Shown here piece by piece: positions 11,001-19,134 of a stretch of DNA of 42,091 nt. A model generated the notes under the pieces. That model saw only the letters and a program-made list of their open reading frames with translations, did no database searches and had not been told where the DNA came from. The stretch's first letter is position 1. The number at the start of each line of letters is the position of its first letter. The translations under genes and the position numbers were made by a program. Source of the DNA: Candidatus Omnitrophota bacterium (lineage in GTDB: Bacteria > Omnitrophota > Omnitrophia > Omnitrophales > Aquincolibacteriaceae); the NCBI GenBank assembly GCA_903819565.1, contig CAIJDY010000102.1, positions 1 to 42,091 on the forward strand, in the 5' to 3' direction.

Positions 11001-11281
11001 GGTTCGGTGGTGGAATAAACATACTCTACGCCCGGGATTTCCCAGAATTTCCGTTCCCCGAGGTTCACGATCCGCTGCTCGACCTCCTGGGAGCTCGCGC
11101 CCGGATAAGCCACAAAAACATCGAACATGGGGACCGATATCTGCGGCTCCTCTTCGCGCGGCAAATTGACAACCGCGAAAAATCCGAGAATGAGCGACGC
11201 CGCGATGATCAGCGGCGTGATCTTTGATTTCGCGAAATAATTGACCGTCCCGCTGATAAAGTCGGAGTGATGGACCGTCAT
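8060..11281 (-). CDS. RND-family efflux transporter permease
   Basis: 1073 aa AcrB-like: NLPREEEPQISVPMFDVFVAYPGASSQEVE, FSIGILVDDPIVDVENIVRHL, GAGIVVRNSIILVDFIELRR. Confidence 0.95.
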   Translation of the reverse strand: MTVHHSDFISGTVNYFAKSKITPLIIAASLILGFFAVVNLPREEEPQISVPMFDVFVAYPGASSQEVEQRIVNLGERKFWEIPGVEYVYSTTEPEGALFIVRFKVGENVEKSLTLLYAKVSSNLDFMPSGGTPPLIKVRSIDDVPIMTLTFHSNLQNPVALRKTVAGLQNIVNAIPDVSQTQITGGRKRQFRVLFDEEKLKARLLNSSEIAQIIRSANVKQSAGHLESVPALEFVEANSFFRSAEDLGNLVVGVSAGSVVTLKDVAKIVDGPDEEERATEIFFGPASKTKEKGPFEAVTLSISKRKGANASHLSEVILHAIKELPEATLPKDVVMTVTRDYGETAKEKSNELLFHMAIAVFGVSLLIAWALGRREAGVVAIAIPMTLALTLATFYFLGFTLNRITLFALIFSIGILVDDPIVDVENIVRHLRLPDNKGKSVLEITIEAVNEVRSPLILATLTVIAAILPMAFVRGLMGPYMRPIPIGASAAMMFSMFVAFVATPWAAYQILGRAFAQGKLKVHHEGEKEDFLTRLYRAYMNPLIRDPKIRRIFLWVLGGLLVAVIMLVPLKLVRMKMLPFDNKNEFQVILNMPEGTPAEKTKQAVTEIANYLVTVPEVRDIELYAGVAAPYNFNGLVRHYFLRSKPFQADLQVNLAGKHERKRQSHAIAKAVRSGIHEIIRKYGGHVQIAEVPPGPPVLSTLVLEIYGPTLEGQNRLAERIEKLLAGAEGVTDIDTYVQSSEKLERLRVNTEKASLNGISAAQVAEAITAAVGGKTVDLAHLPEEYEPVEILLRLPKEKRAALDSVLNMTLLSRYGNPIPVRELVDIEKGTKDRAIYHKNLMRVSYVIADVAGKFESPAYAILKLKKEIAKMTVPENHEGQKTFDQNFTGQPANTDRWTLKWDGEWQITYEVFRDLGIAFAFVLLLIYVLVVGWFQSFKTPWIIMMPIPLTLVGILPAHWLGGVFFTATSMIGMIAGAGIVVRNSIILVDFIELRRTEGMPLEEAVIDAGAKRFRPMLLTAAAVVVGASVILFDPIFQGLAVALMAGEIASTILSRTAVPVLYYMMAKKGEKQ

Positions 11282-12666
11282 ACTTTCCCCTTCAGCCGGG
11301 TATTCACGCGCTGGAGCCCGTCCTCATCCAACTGGCCAGAAAGAAAAAGCAATTTCGCGTATTCGACTTCCAGGGCAAAAAGCAGTTGCTCCAGCCCTGT
11401 CGTGGTCGCGAGATGGGTGCTGCGTATTTGGAGAAGGTCCGCGATCGATTTCCGGCCCTCCTGATAAAGTTTCGCGGTAAGCTCGCTCGCCTGCGCGGCA
11501 TCGCTGGCGGCTTGTTTTAAAACGGGAAGGTCCAGGGTCACGGTCTCGAACCGCGTGAGTTCCCCCGCCAATCCTTTCGCGATCTCGTCCCGAAGCGCCT
11601 GCCGGTCCGCATTGAGTTCTTCATATTGATGCTTGGCCGCTTTGATGCGTCCGGGCAGCGCGGGATCAAAAAAATCCATCGTCCCCTTGAATCCGACCGT
11701 GTAATCCTGCCCGCCGGTGTGCCAATCCGAGGTATGCTCATTGAGACTGCCGAAACCGTAGAAGCGCGGAAGGAACGACGTCTTCTGCCGGAGGGTCTCG
11801 ATGCGCTGGGCATCGATCATCTGATCCAAAGCCGCGAGGTCTTTGCGCTGCTGGTAGGCCTGCGCGAGCCATGTGCGGAGCTCCCCTTTGTCCTGCACGT
11901 ATTCCGGCAATTGCCCGGTAGGTTCCCACGCAAACTCGAGGTCTTCTCCCATCAGAATATTCATCATCATCCTGGAATTCCTGAGCGCCGCCTGAGCGCG
12001 GTTGCGTTCGCGCTCGATCCCGGCCGCGGTGACCTTGGCCGCATAAAAATCCGCGCCGAGGATCATCCCTTTCTGGTTCAGGTCTTCCGCCTGCTTGAGA
12101 TCCTTGTCGCTCTGTTCTTTCATCGCGGCCGTCACCTTCAGGACTTCTTTTGCGAGCAAGATCCCGAGGTAATTTTCCAACGCCACGATCCCGGCTTCCA
12201 TTTCCGTGAAGTCCGTCTCCAACTCGGCCGACTTCACCATCCTACGCGCCGCGCGGATCTTGGAGATCGTGTTAAACGAGTCAAAAAGCAGCATTTCGCC
12301 CGTGATCCCGAAATGATAATCCGTCCGGCGGCCGGGATTATTCAGCTCGTCGATCGCGAAATTAGATTCGGTGAATTTGTTCTGCTGGAGGAGCATGCCG
12401 AAGACCCCGACAGGATCGTTCGTCGTGGTCATGGAGGCGGCTCCCTGAACGCGGGGGAAAAGATCGGCGATCGCGATATTGCGGCCGGCCTTCGCCTGCT
12501 CCAGCTGTTCGTAGCGTTTCTTCAGGGCCGGGTAACGGGCAAGGACCTTTTCGTAACAATCCCAAAAAGTGAGCGCTGGAGAAACCTGTGTGACAGGCTC
12601 CTCCGCAAAAACGGCCGGGACCGTCAGCAAGCCGAGCATTAAAAGAAGGAGCAGTGTTCTTTTCAT
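11278..12666 (-). CDS. TolC-family outer membrane efflux protein
   Basis: 462 aa, signal peptide (MKRTLLLLLMLGLLTVPAVFAEE), long coiled-coil repeats typical of OEP; ATGA overlap with RND start. Confidence 0.88.
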   Translation of the reverse strand: MKRTLLLLLMLGLLTVPAVFAEEPVTQVSPALTFWDCYEKVLARYPALKKRYEQLEQAKAGRNIAIADLFPRVQGAASMTTTNDPVGVFGMLLQQNKFTESNFAIDELNNPGRRTDYHFGITGEMLLFDSFNTISKIRAARRMVKSAELETDFTEMEAGIVALENYLGILLAKEVLKVTAAMKEQSDKDLKQAEDLNQKGMILGADFYAAKVTAAGIERERNRAQAALRNSRMMMNILMGEDLEFAWEPTGQLPEYVQDKGELRTWLAQAYQQRKDLAALDQMIDAQRIETLRQKTSFLPRFYGFGSLNEHTSDWHTGGQDYTVGFKGTMDFFDPALPGRIKAAKHQYEELNADRQALRDEIAKGLAGELTRFETVTLDLPVLKQAASDAAQASELTAKLYQEGRKSIADLLQIRSTHLATTTGLEQLLFALEVEYAKLLFLSGQLDEDGLQRVNTRLKGKV

Positions 12667-12712
12667 AAGGTACCTACCATCTTAAAGGTTTTCCGTTCGG
12701 GGGAAAGAATTT

Positions 12713-13747
12713 TCACCCGCCGTAATATTTCCGCTTGAACCAAAGCGAGACCCCGACAAGGCTGATCAAAACAGGCACTTCCACGAGCGGGCCGATCACG
12801 GCCGCGAACGCGGCGCCGGAATGGATTCCGAAGACCCCCACAGCCACCGCGATCGCCAGCTCGAAGTTGTTGCTCGCGGCGGTAAAGGACAACGTGGCCG
12901 ATTGGCCGTACGGCGCGCCGATCTTTTTGCTCATAAAAAAAGAGATCAGGAACATCACGACGAAATAGATGAGGAGCGGGACCGCGATCCGCACGACATC
13001 CAACGGGATCTTTACAATATATTCCCCTTTCATGGAGAACATGACGACGATCGTGAAAAGCAAAGCGACGAGCGTGACGGGGCTGATCGACGGGATAAAT
13101 CTTGTTTCATACCAGGTTTTGTCCTTGATCCTGAGTAAGGCGAATCGCGTCAGCATCCCCGCGAGAAAAGGAATCCCGAGATAGATAAAAACGCTTTTGG
13201 CGATCTGCCCCATCGTGACATTCACTGCCACGCCTTGCAAACCGAACCAGCGCGGCAGGACCGTGATAAAAACCCAGGCATAAACGGAGAAAAAAAGGAC
13301 TTGGAAGATCGAGTTAAACGCCACAAGCCCCGCGCAATATTCCGTGTCGCCTTCAGCCAAGTCGTTCCAGACAATGACCATCGCGATGCAGCGCGCGAGG
13401 CCGATCATGATAAGCCCGACCATGTATTCCGGATAGCCGCGCAGGAACGTAATCGCCAGCACGAACATCAAGGCGGGACCGATCACCCAGTTCTGGACCA
13501 GGGACAGCAGCAGGACTTTCGTATTTTTGAACACGTCGCCGAGCTCTTCGTATTTCACTTTGGCGAGCGGCGGGTACATCATGAGAATAAGACCGATCGC
13601 GATGGGAATATTCGTCGTCCCGGCCTGGAACTTGTTCCAGAAACCCACGACCGGCGGATAGAAATACCCGGCCGCGACGCCAACGCCCATGCCGCAAAAG
13701 ATCCAGAGCGTCAAAAACCGGTCCAAAAAAGATAATTGTTTCCTCAT
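12713..13747 (-). CDS. acr3: ACR3-family arsenite (metalloid) efflux transporter
   Basis: [37 protein letters not shown] and [21 protein letters not shown], with the conserved TM4 Cys and the NNFE Glu. ATG at 13747 overlaps the DUF134 stop; the track start at 13777 is probably too early. Confidence 0.92.
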   Translation of the reverse strand: MRKQLSFLDRFLTLWIFCGMGVGVAAGYFYPPVVGFWNKFQAGTTNIPIAIGLILMMYPPLAKVKYEELGDVFKNTKVLLLSLVQNWVIGPALMFVLAITFLRGYPEYMVGLIMIGLARCIAMVIVWNDLAEGDTEYCAGLVAFNSIFQVLFFSVYAWVFITVLPRWFGLQGVAVNVTMGQIAKSVFIYLGIPFLAGMLTRFALLRIKDKTWYETRFIPSISPVTLVALLFTIVVMFSMKGEYIVKIPLDVVRIAVPLLIYFVVMFLISFFMSKKIGAPYGQSATLSFTAASNNFELAIAVAVGVFGIHSGAAFAAVIGPLVEVPVLISLVGVSLWFKRKYYGG

Positions 13748-14049
13748 TTTTGATTCTCCGGGGATGTCCTGCAACACCCTCCCTCGATCTTGATGCCGTG
13801 GTTATGGACCAATGCATTCGCGACTTTCTTCCGCGCGGAGGCAAGGATCCGGGAAACGGTCGAGCGGTGCACTTTCATCTTCCCGGCCGCGGCGTCCTGT
13901 TCCAGGCAAAGCAGATCGCAAAGACGAAGGGCCTCGAGCTCATCCATCGTTATTTGGGTCACCACAATATCCTTGCGGGGCACATGGACCGGACGGAAAC
14001 ACCGGTCCCCCGGCTTGCAGCCCACCCACCGCGTCTTTTTAGGTCTCAT
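13744..14049 (-). CDS. DUF134/UPF0251 predicted HTH DNA-binding protein
   Basis: [51 protein letters not shown] (sigma-like HTH), Cys near both ends; GGAGG RBS. Confidence 0.9.
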   Translation of the reverse strand: MRPKKTRWVGCKPGDRCFRPVHVPRKDIVVTQITMDELEALRLCDLLCLEQDAAAGKMKVHRSTVSRILASARKKVANALVHNHGIKIEGGCCRTSPENQK

Positions 14050-14061
14050 CCCCGCCTCCAG

Positions 14062-14105
14062 TTATGCACATATGTGCATAATACACGCGAAAAATCCTTT
14101 GTCAA
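14062..14105 (-). promoter_or_regulatory. sigma70-like promoter with overlapping palindromic operator for the DUF134-acr3-tolC-RND operon
   Basis: Minus strand: TTGACA (14105-14100), 16 bp, TATTAT (14083-14078); perfect 20-bp palindrome TTATGCACATATGTGCATAA at 14062-14081 overlapping the -10 and lying just upstream of the GGAGG RBS. Confidence 0.8.
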
Positions 14106-14222
14106 ATATTTTCACAGGATCGGGTCAGAAAACGAGAGACTTCCGGTAAATGGCCTGGCGCGGGGTCGCGTTACTACCTGGGCGCCGGGTTCAGGCCCCC
14201 GGAGATGCCCGCAATCTCTTCT

Positions 14223-15611
14223 TTAATAAGTAACTTCAAAGCGAAGGATAAAGACGTGGGCCGTCTTGATATTTTCCTCCCCGGAGGGATTAAAAATGAT
14301 CTGGTAATCCGGCTGGATCATGAAACGCTCGTGAAGCTGGATGCGGTAAGTCGTTTCGAGGGCGGTTTCCTGGGAAAGAAGTTTCCCCGGCCGCGCACCC
14401 GCCTCCGGATCGGACGGATCGTAGGCCTCGATCTCGAGACTTCGCGATTTTTGAAGTTTTTCGCTCAAAAAAGCGTTAGCGACGGCGATCCCGAAAACGT
14501 CCTTCCCTCTCCTTGGGAGCAATCCGGTATAGTTCAGACCCGCCCCAAAATAATAATCCACGGTATTGCGGTCGTCAGGCGCCCCCCCGAACTGGAAGAA
14601 AACGCCGAGCCCGCGGGGTTCGTTTTCCTCGTTCTGGGAAGGGGTCCGCATATTCAAGAGGTTGGAAAAAAGGGCCGCCGGCCCCTGCCCGGGTTTTTCA
14701 CGATAAACCATCTGATCGATCAATCCATAAAAACCATAATCATTCCGGTGACGGAGGGGATTTCCGAACTCGTCGGTCGACAGGACATCGTCCACATTTT
14801 GTGTGTGCAGCCAGGACCCGAACTTAACACTTCCGGGCAAAGGTTCCATGGTGTTGTTCCACCGGATCTTCTGATGATAGGCCCCCTCGAAAAGAAGCAT
14901 CAGACCCTGGTCTTCGGAAAAACGGTAACGAACCCCATGACGGTTTTTCCCCCCGTCCGAAGGATCGCCATCGTAGATCCCGGCAAGGAATTCCACTTGT
15001 TCATGAGGTTTGATCCTGACGAGCGCCACGGGCCCGACGTCGGGGAAAAGAGAGACGGGAACATTCACTCCAAAGTCCGGCGGCGTTCCGAACGAGGTAT
15101 TGATGAACAGATCCCCGTATTCCGTCACCGCAAACGCGCTGTCAACCCCCTGAACGCCCACGAGAACGGAAAATTTATCTTTCCACAAACTCTGTTCATA
15201 CCACCACTCGTAGAGACGCACGGCGTCCGGAGCTTCCAGGTTATCCGCCAGCTGAAGATCCCCGATATATTTCTGGGTAGGATTGTTCCCTCCGTGGGAA
15301 TCGTTCCCGGAAACGAAAAATTTCCCGCCGGGGATCAACCCCGCTTTCCCAAGGTCCAGGGTCAGCGTCATTTCCAGGGTCCCGATGTAAGTCGTTCTGC
15401 GGTAGAGCCCGCCGTTCAGAACGCTGACCATGTCGCCGGTATAAGCCGCTTCGAAAGAAACGCCTTTTTCCTCCAACTCTTTACGCGGTTTTTCTAAAAA
15501 AACATCCGAGAACTCCAGCGAGAAAGCGTCGGCGGGGAATAACCCCAGAAGCAGGAAGGCTAACCCCGCTCCCAGGCCGCATTTCCGCAAAATGCAAAGA
15601 ACTGTTTTCAT
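14223..15611 (-). CDS. OprB-like carbohydrate-selective porin family protein
   Basis: 462 aa, signal peptide, FEAAYTGDMVSVLNGG, LYEWWYEQSLWKDKFSVLVGVQGVDSAF, terminal aromatic strand (FILRFEVTY). Confidence 0.8.
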   Translation of the reverse strand: MKTVLCILRKCGLGAGLAFLLLGLFPADAFSLEFSDVFLEKPRKELEEKGVSFEAAYTGDMVSVLNGGLYRRTTYIGTLEMTLTLDLGKAGLIPGGKFFVSGNDSHGGNNPTQKYIGDLQLADNLEAPDAVRLYEWWYEQSLWKDKFSVLVGVQGVDSAFAVTEYGDLFINTSFGTPPDFGVNVPVSLFPDVGPVALVRIKPHEQVEFLAGIYDGDPSDGGKNRHGVRYRFSEDQGLMLLFEGAYHQKIRWNNTMEPLPGSVKFGSWLHTQNVDDVLSTDEFGNPLRHRNDYGFYGLIDQMVYREKPGQGPAALFSNLLNMRTPSQNEENEPRGLGVFFQFGGAPDDRNTVDYYFGAGLNYTGLLPRRGKDVFGIAVANAFLSEKLQKSRSLEIEAYDPSDPEAGARPGKLLSQETALETTYRIQLHERFMIQPDYQIIFNPSGEENIKTAHVFILRFEVTY

Positions 15612-15660
15612 CTTTATTTTTTCATTTTTCGATCAGTGGGCGGTTAAATGATCTTTCGCG

Positions 15661-15822
15661 TTATTTTTTATCTTCCGGTTTCGGGACACCGTCTTTTTTC
15701 TCGAATTTCGGCAGGCAGCCGGAACCGCAACAACCGCCGCCCTTTTTACGAACAAAGTAGCGCACCGCGAGGAAAACGGCCCCGGCCACGATGCCGAGCG
15801 CGACAATCTCGCTCGTTTCCAC
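15661..15822 (-). CDS. FeoB-associated Cys-rich membrane protein (second copy), GTG start
   Basis: Not in ORF track. Translation (V)ETSEIVALGIVAGAVFLAVRYFVRKKGGGCCGSGCLPKFEKKDGVPKPEDKK*; one TM then CCGSGC; GAGGCGGGAGAG upstream of GTG. Confidence 0.8.
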   Translation of the reverse strand: METSEIVALGIVAGAVFLAVRYFVRKKGGGCCGSGCLPKFEKKDGVPKPEDKK

Positions 15823-15837
15823 ACTCTCTCCCGCCTC

Positions 15838-16275
15838 TTATTCGAAGCCGAGCAGCCGACCGCCCTGATAAACCAGGAACGAACTCATCCAAGCGAGCCC
15901 TCTCATATAAGCGATCATGAAGAACAGCCAGCCCCAAGAACCGGCCTCTCGTTTAACTACGGCAAATGTCGAGAAACATTGACACGCCAGCACGTAGAAG
16001 ACCATCAGCGAAACCGCCACCAGCGGCGTGTAGAGCGGCTTGCCGGTTTCGGGGTCGCGCTCCCTCTGAAGCGCCTCGATCAGCCCCGCCGTCATCCCCT
16101 CGCCCTCGGTCTTGACATGGTGGCCGATCGCGAGAGTGCTAATAAGAAGCTCGCGCGCCGCAAAAGACGTGATAATCCCGATCTCCCAATTGAACCCGAG
16201 CGGGCGGATCAAGGGCTCGATTCCTTTGCTGCAATGAGCGTAAAACTCAAGCCTGTCGCTTACTTCTTCCGACGA
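15838..16275 (-). pseudogene. FeoB C-terminal remnant (Gate/core transmembrane region only, no G domain)
   Basis: Frame open from the TGA at 16278-16276: SSEEVSDRLEFYAHCSKGIEPLIRPLGFNWEIGIITSFAARELLIST...PLYTPLVAVSLMVFYVLACQCFSTFAVVKREAGSWGWLFFMIAYMRGLAWMSSFLVYQGGRLLGFE. Matches the FeoB C-terminus; no GTPase domain upstream; only a TTG at 16212 as possible start. Confidence 0.8.
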
Positions 16276-16415
16276 TCAAGACCTTGGAGCTTATTACAGG
16301 AACCTTTGGAGCCGCACCCCGCACATTCATCACCTTCCTTGATGCTTTTTTTCAAGCCCCGCACCAAGTAGAAAACTGCAGCCCCTCCGATTAAAACAAC
16401 AAAAAAAATATCCAT
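16260..16415 (-). CDS. FeoB-associated Cys-rich membrane protein (first copy)
   Basis: Not in ORF track. MDIFFVVLIGGAAVFYLVRGLKKSIKEGDECAGCGSKGSCNKLQGLDRRKK*; one TM and CAGCGSKGSC; directly downstream of feoB. Confidence 0.82.
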   Translation of the reverse strand: MDIFFVVLIGGAAVFYLVRGLKKSIKEGDECAGCGSKGSCNKLQGLDRRKK

Positions 16416-16428
16416 AAACACTCCTTCC

Positions 16429-18660
16429 TCAAGTGCCGAAGCCCAAAAATCTTCCGCCTTGAAATATCAAAAAAGCGACCACCCAAGCAAGCCCAAGACT
16501 GTATCCCACTGCGAACAACGTCCATTTCAGCGAGCCGAGTTCTCGATACATCACACCAAGCGTTCCTATGCATGGAATATAAATGAGCGTAAAAAACATG
16601 AATGCGAGCGCCGATAAAGGCGTCATTTCCTTCCTAAGAGCCTCTCGCAACCCTTCGCTGTCCGCCGCCGCATCGCCCCCCACCTGATACAGGACTCCGA
16701 AAGTGGAAACGACTATCTCTTTCGCGGCGATTCCGGTGATCAAAGCGATCCCGCCGCGCCAATCAAAACCCAGCGGACGGATGACCGGTTCTATCCACTG
16801 ACCCAGATGTCCCGCATAACTTTTCGATACCCGTTCTTTTTCTTTCCGGGCCTTGATCCCCGAGACCTCCGCCATCATGGCCTCCGCGGACTTCCGCTTC
16901 TGGGCCGCTCCGACCGATGTCGCGATCTTCGCTTCATAGCGGGTCTTCGTCTGTGCGATCGCCCGATCGAAATCCATGGAGTAATCGACGTTCCTCGGAA
17001 ATGCCGAAAGAAACCAAATGATCACCGAAGCCGCCAGAATAGTGCCACCGACCTTGCGAACGAAAACAGACCCTTTTTCCCACATGTGAATCATCACACT
17101 CTTAAAAAGCGGCCAGCGATAAGGAGGCAGCTCCATCACAAAGGGGGCCGTTTCGCCTTTGAAGATTGTCCGGCGGAAAAGTTGGCCGACCAGAATGGCG
17201 AGTACAAGTCCCGTCACGTAGATCCCAAAGATAAGGTTGCCCGCTTGTTGCGGGAAAAAGGCCCCGGCCAACAGAATATAAACGGGCAGCCGCGCGCTAC
17301 AGCTGACAAGTGGATTGATCAGGATGGTGAGCATACGATCGGATTTATTTTCCAAGGCCCGCGCGGCCATAATGGCCGGCACGTTGCAACCGAACCCCAT
17401 CACCATGGGGATAAACGATTTTCCGTGTAACCCTAGGGTGTGCATAATCCGGTCCATAATGAATGCGGCGCGTGCCATATACCCCGTATCTTCAAAAAGG
17501 GAGATAAAGAAAAAAAGGATCAGGATATTCGGAAGAAATACCAGCACCCCCCCCACCCCCGACACGATGCCGTCCACCACCAGCGCCTTCAACAATCCCT
17601 CCGGCATGACGCCGTTAAGAAAAGTCGCCAACAAGCCTACCCCGGAATCGATCCAATCCATCGGATAAGCACCTAACTTAAAGGTTGTCTGGAACATCAA
17701 CCATAGAAATCCGACAAGAATGGGAATCCCCAATAAACGATTGGTGACAATCTTGTCGATCTTGTCCGAAAGAGAGCGCCGGCCAGCGGCTTTTTCGTGA
17801 AAAACCTCCAGCAAAAGCCCCTTGATGAAACCGTACCGCCGGTCGGCCAACAAGATCTCCGACTCTTCGTGCAGGATCGTTTCGATATGTTTGTGACTTT
17901 TTTCAAGCTGCTCCAAGATTCCTTGGGCATTCGCGGAGGTTTTTTGTATATGCTCTTTGATACTCCCGTCATGTTCCAATAATTTGACCGAAAGCCAGCG
18001 CGTTGAATAGGCCGCCGTCAATGCCGGATCTTTTCGCATTTCCGCCTGGATCTTCCGAATCTCCTCCTCCACTTCGATCCCATAATTGATATGTAGGTGC
18101 CGTGACACAGGCTCTTCTTTTTCCGCGACTGCGACAATCTCTTTGAGAAGCTCCTGAAACCCAATGCCCCGGTTGCCCACCATGCTCACCACAGGCATTC
18201 CCAAAAGCTTGGCCAATAATTCCTTATCTACCGAAAGACCCTTATGTTCCGCTTCATCCGACATGTTGAGCGCAATCACGGCCCTCGCGCCCAGTTCGAT
18301 CAGCTGCGTCGTTAAATAAAGGTTCCGGTCCAGATTGGTAGAGTCGACCACATTCACCACGACATCCGGCCGCTCTTTAATGATGTAATCCCGGGCCACT
18401 ATCTCTTCCATGGAGTAAGCCGTCAAGCTATAAGTGCCCGGCAGATCGACGAACTCGATCTGATATGGGCCGAAGTTCGCGTGGCCGATCTTTTTCTCGA
18501 CCGTGACGCCCGCCCAATTCCCGACATGCTGGTTCCCTCCGGTCAATTCATTAAAGATACAGCTCTTTCCGGAATTGGGGTTTCCGCAAAGACCGACCTT
18601 GAGGATCTTTTTTTTATCTTCTGCCACCCAATTCTTCGCTTTAAGCGCTTGTGTCGACAT
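16429..18660 (-). CDS. feoB: Ferrous iron transport protein B
   Basis: 743 aa; GNPNSGKSCIFNELTGGNQHVGNWAGVTVEKK, DLPGTYSL, MGFGCNVPAI, LINPLVSCSARLPVYILLAGAFFP. Confidence 0.97.
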   Translation of the reverse strand: MSTQALKAKNWVAEDKKKILKVGLCGNPNSGKSCIFNELTGGNQHVGNWAGVTVEKKIGHANFGPYQIEFVDLPGTYSLTAYSMEEIVARDYIIKERPDVVVNVVDSTNLDRNLYLTTQLIELGARAVIALNMSDEAEHKGLSVDKELLAKLLGMPVVSMVGNRGIGFQELLKEIVAVAEKEEPVSRHLHINYGIEVEEEIRKIQAEMRKDPALTAAYSTRWLSVKLLEHDGSIKEHIQKTSANAQGILEQLEKSHKHIETILHEESEILLADRRYGFIKGLLLEVFHEKAAGRRSLSDKIDKIVTNRLLGIPILVGFLWLMFQTTFKLGAYPMDWIDSGVGLLATFLNGVMPEGLLKALVVDGIVSGVGGVLVFLPNILILFFFISLFEDTGYMARAAFIMDRIMHTLGLHGKSFIPMVMGFGCNVPAIMAARALENKSDRMLTILINPLVSCSARLPVYILLAGAFFPQQAGNLIFGIYVTGLVLAILVGQLFRRTIFKGETAPFVMELPPYRWPLFKSVMIHMWEKGSVFVRKVGGTILAASVIIWFLSAFPRNVDYSMDFDRAIAQTKTRYEAKIATSVGAAQKRKSAEAMMAEVSGIKARKEKERVSKSYAGHLGQWIEPVIRPLGFDWRGGIALITGIAAKEIVVSTFGVLYQVGGDAAADSEGLREALRKEMTPLSALAFMFFTLIYIPCIGTLGVMYRELGSLKWTLFAVGYSLGLAWVVAFLIFQGGRFLGFGT

Positions 18661-18894
18661 TCAATTTTTCCCTTCGTGAAGAGCGATGTGAATATGATGA
18701 GCGACCTTCCGATCGATCGCGATCCTGGCCCCCGAAAGCCCGACGATCAAATGGTCCCCGACGGCACGCTGGATCATTTCAACGGTGCGTCCGAAAACAA
18801 ACCCGAGCCCTGAAAGATACTGTCGCATCTTCGGCTGACCGGTCAGCAGGACCACTTGGGCCTTTTCACCGATCCCCAATAAGGTAAGCGTCAT
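18661..18894 (-). CDS. feoA: FeoA family protein
   Basis: 77 aa; SH3-like FeoA core (MRQYLSGLGFVFGRTVEMIQRAVGDHLIVGLSGARIAIDRKVAHHIHI); abuts feoB. Confidence 0.9.
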   Translation of the reverse strand: MTLTLLGIGEKAQVVLLTGQPKMRQYLSGLGFVFGRTVEMIQRAVGDHLIVGLSGARIAIDRKVAHHIHIALHEGKN

Positions 18895-18900
18895 TTCTTT

Positions 18901-19134
18901 TCAACCTCCCTGCATTCGTTCCACCTGAACATCATTCGCTTCCTCGCGCCGCAACGATAAATGGTAACCTTTCAGGACCAACTCCATGGGATCCCCCAGG
19001 GGGGCGACCTTCTCGACATAAAGCTCGGTCCCTTTCACAAATCCCATTTCCAGTAATCGTTTCTTGATCGCCCGCTCGCCCGTAACCTTGACGATGCGGC
19101 ACTTTCCGCTCACTTCAAGTTCACTTAGCTTCAT
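18901..19134 (-). CDS. feoA: FeoA family protein (second copy)
   Basis: MKLSELEVSGKCRIVKVTGERAIKKRLLEMGFVKGTELYVEKVAPLGDPMELVLKGYHLSLRREEANDVQVERMQGG; start overlaps the fur stop (alternative ATG at 19143). Confidence 0.9.
   Translation of the reverse strand: MKLSELEVSGKCRIVKVTGERAIKKRLLEMGFVKGTELYVEKVAPLGDPMELVLKGYHLSLRREEANDVQVERMQGG

Noticed and set aside
14205-15497. 430-aa plus-strand ORF
   Set aside because: Antisense to the OprB-like porin, which has a signal peptide and family motifs.
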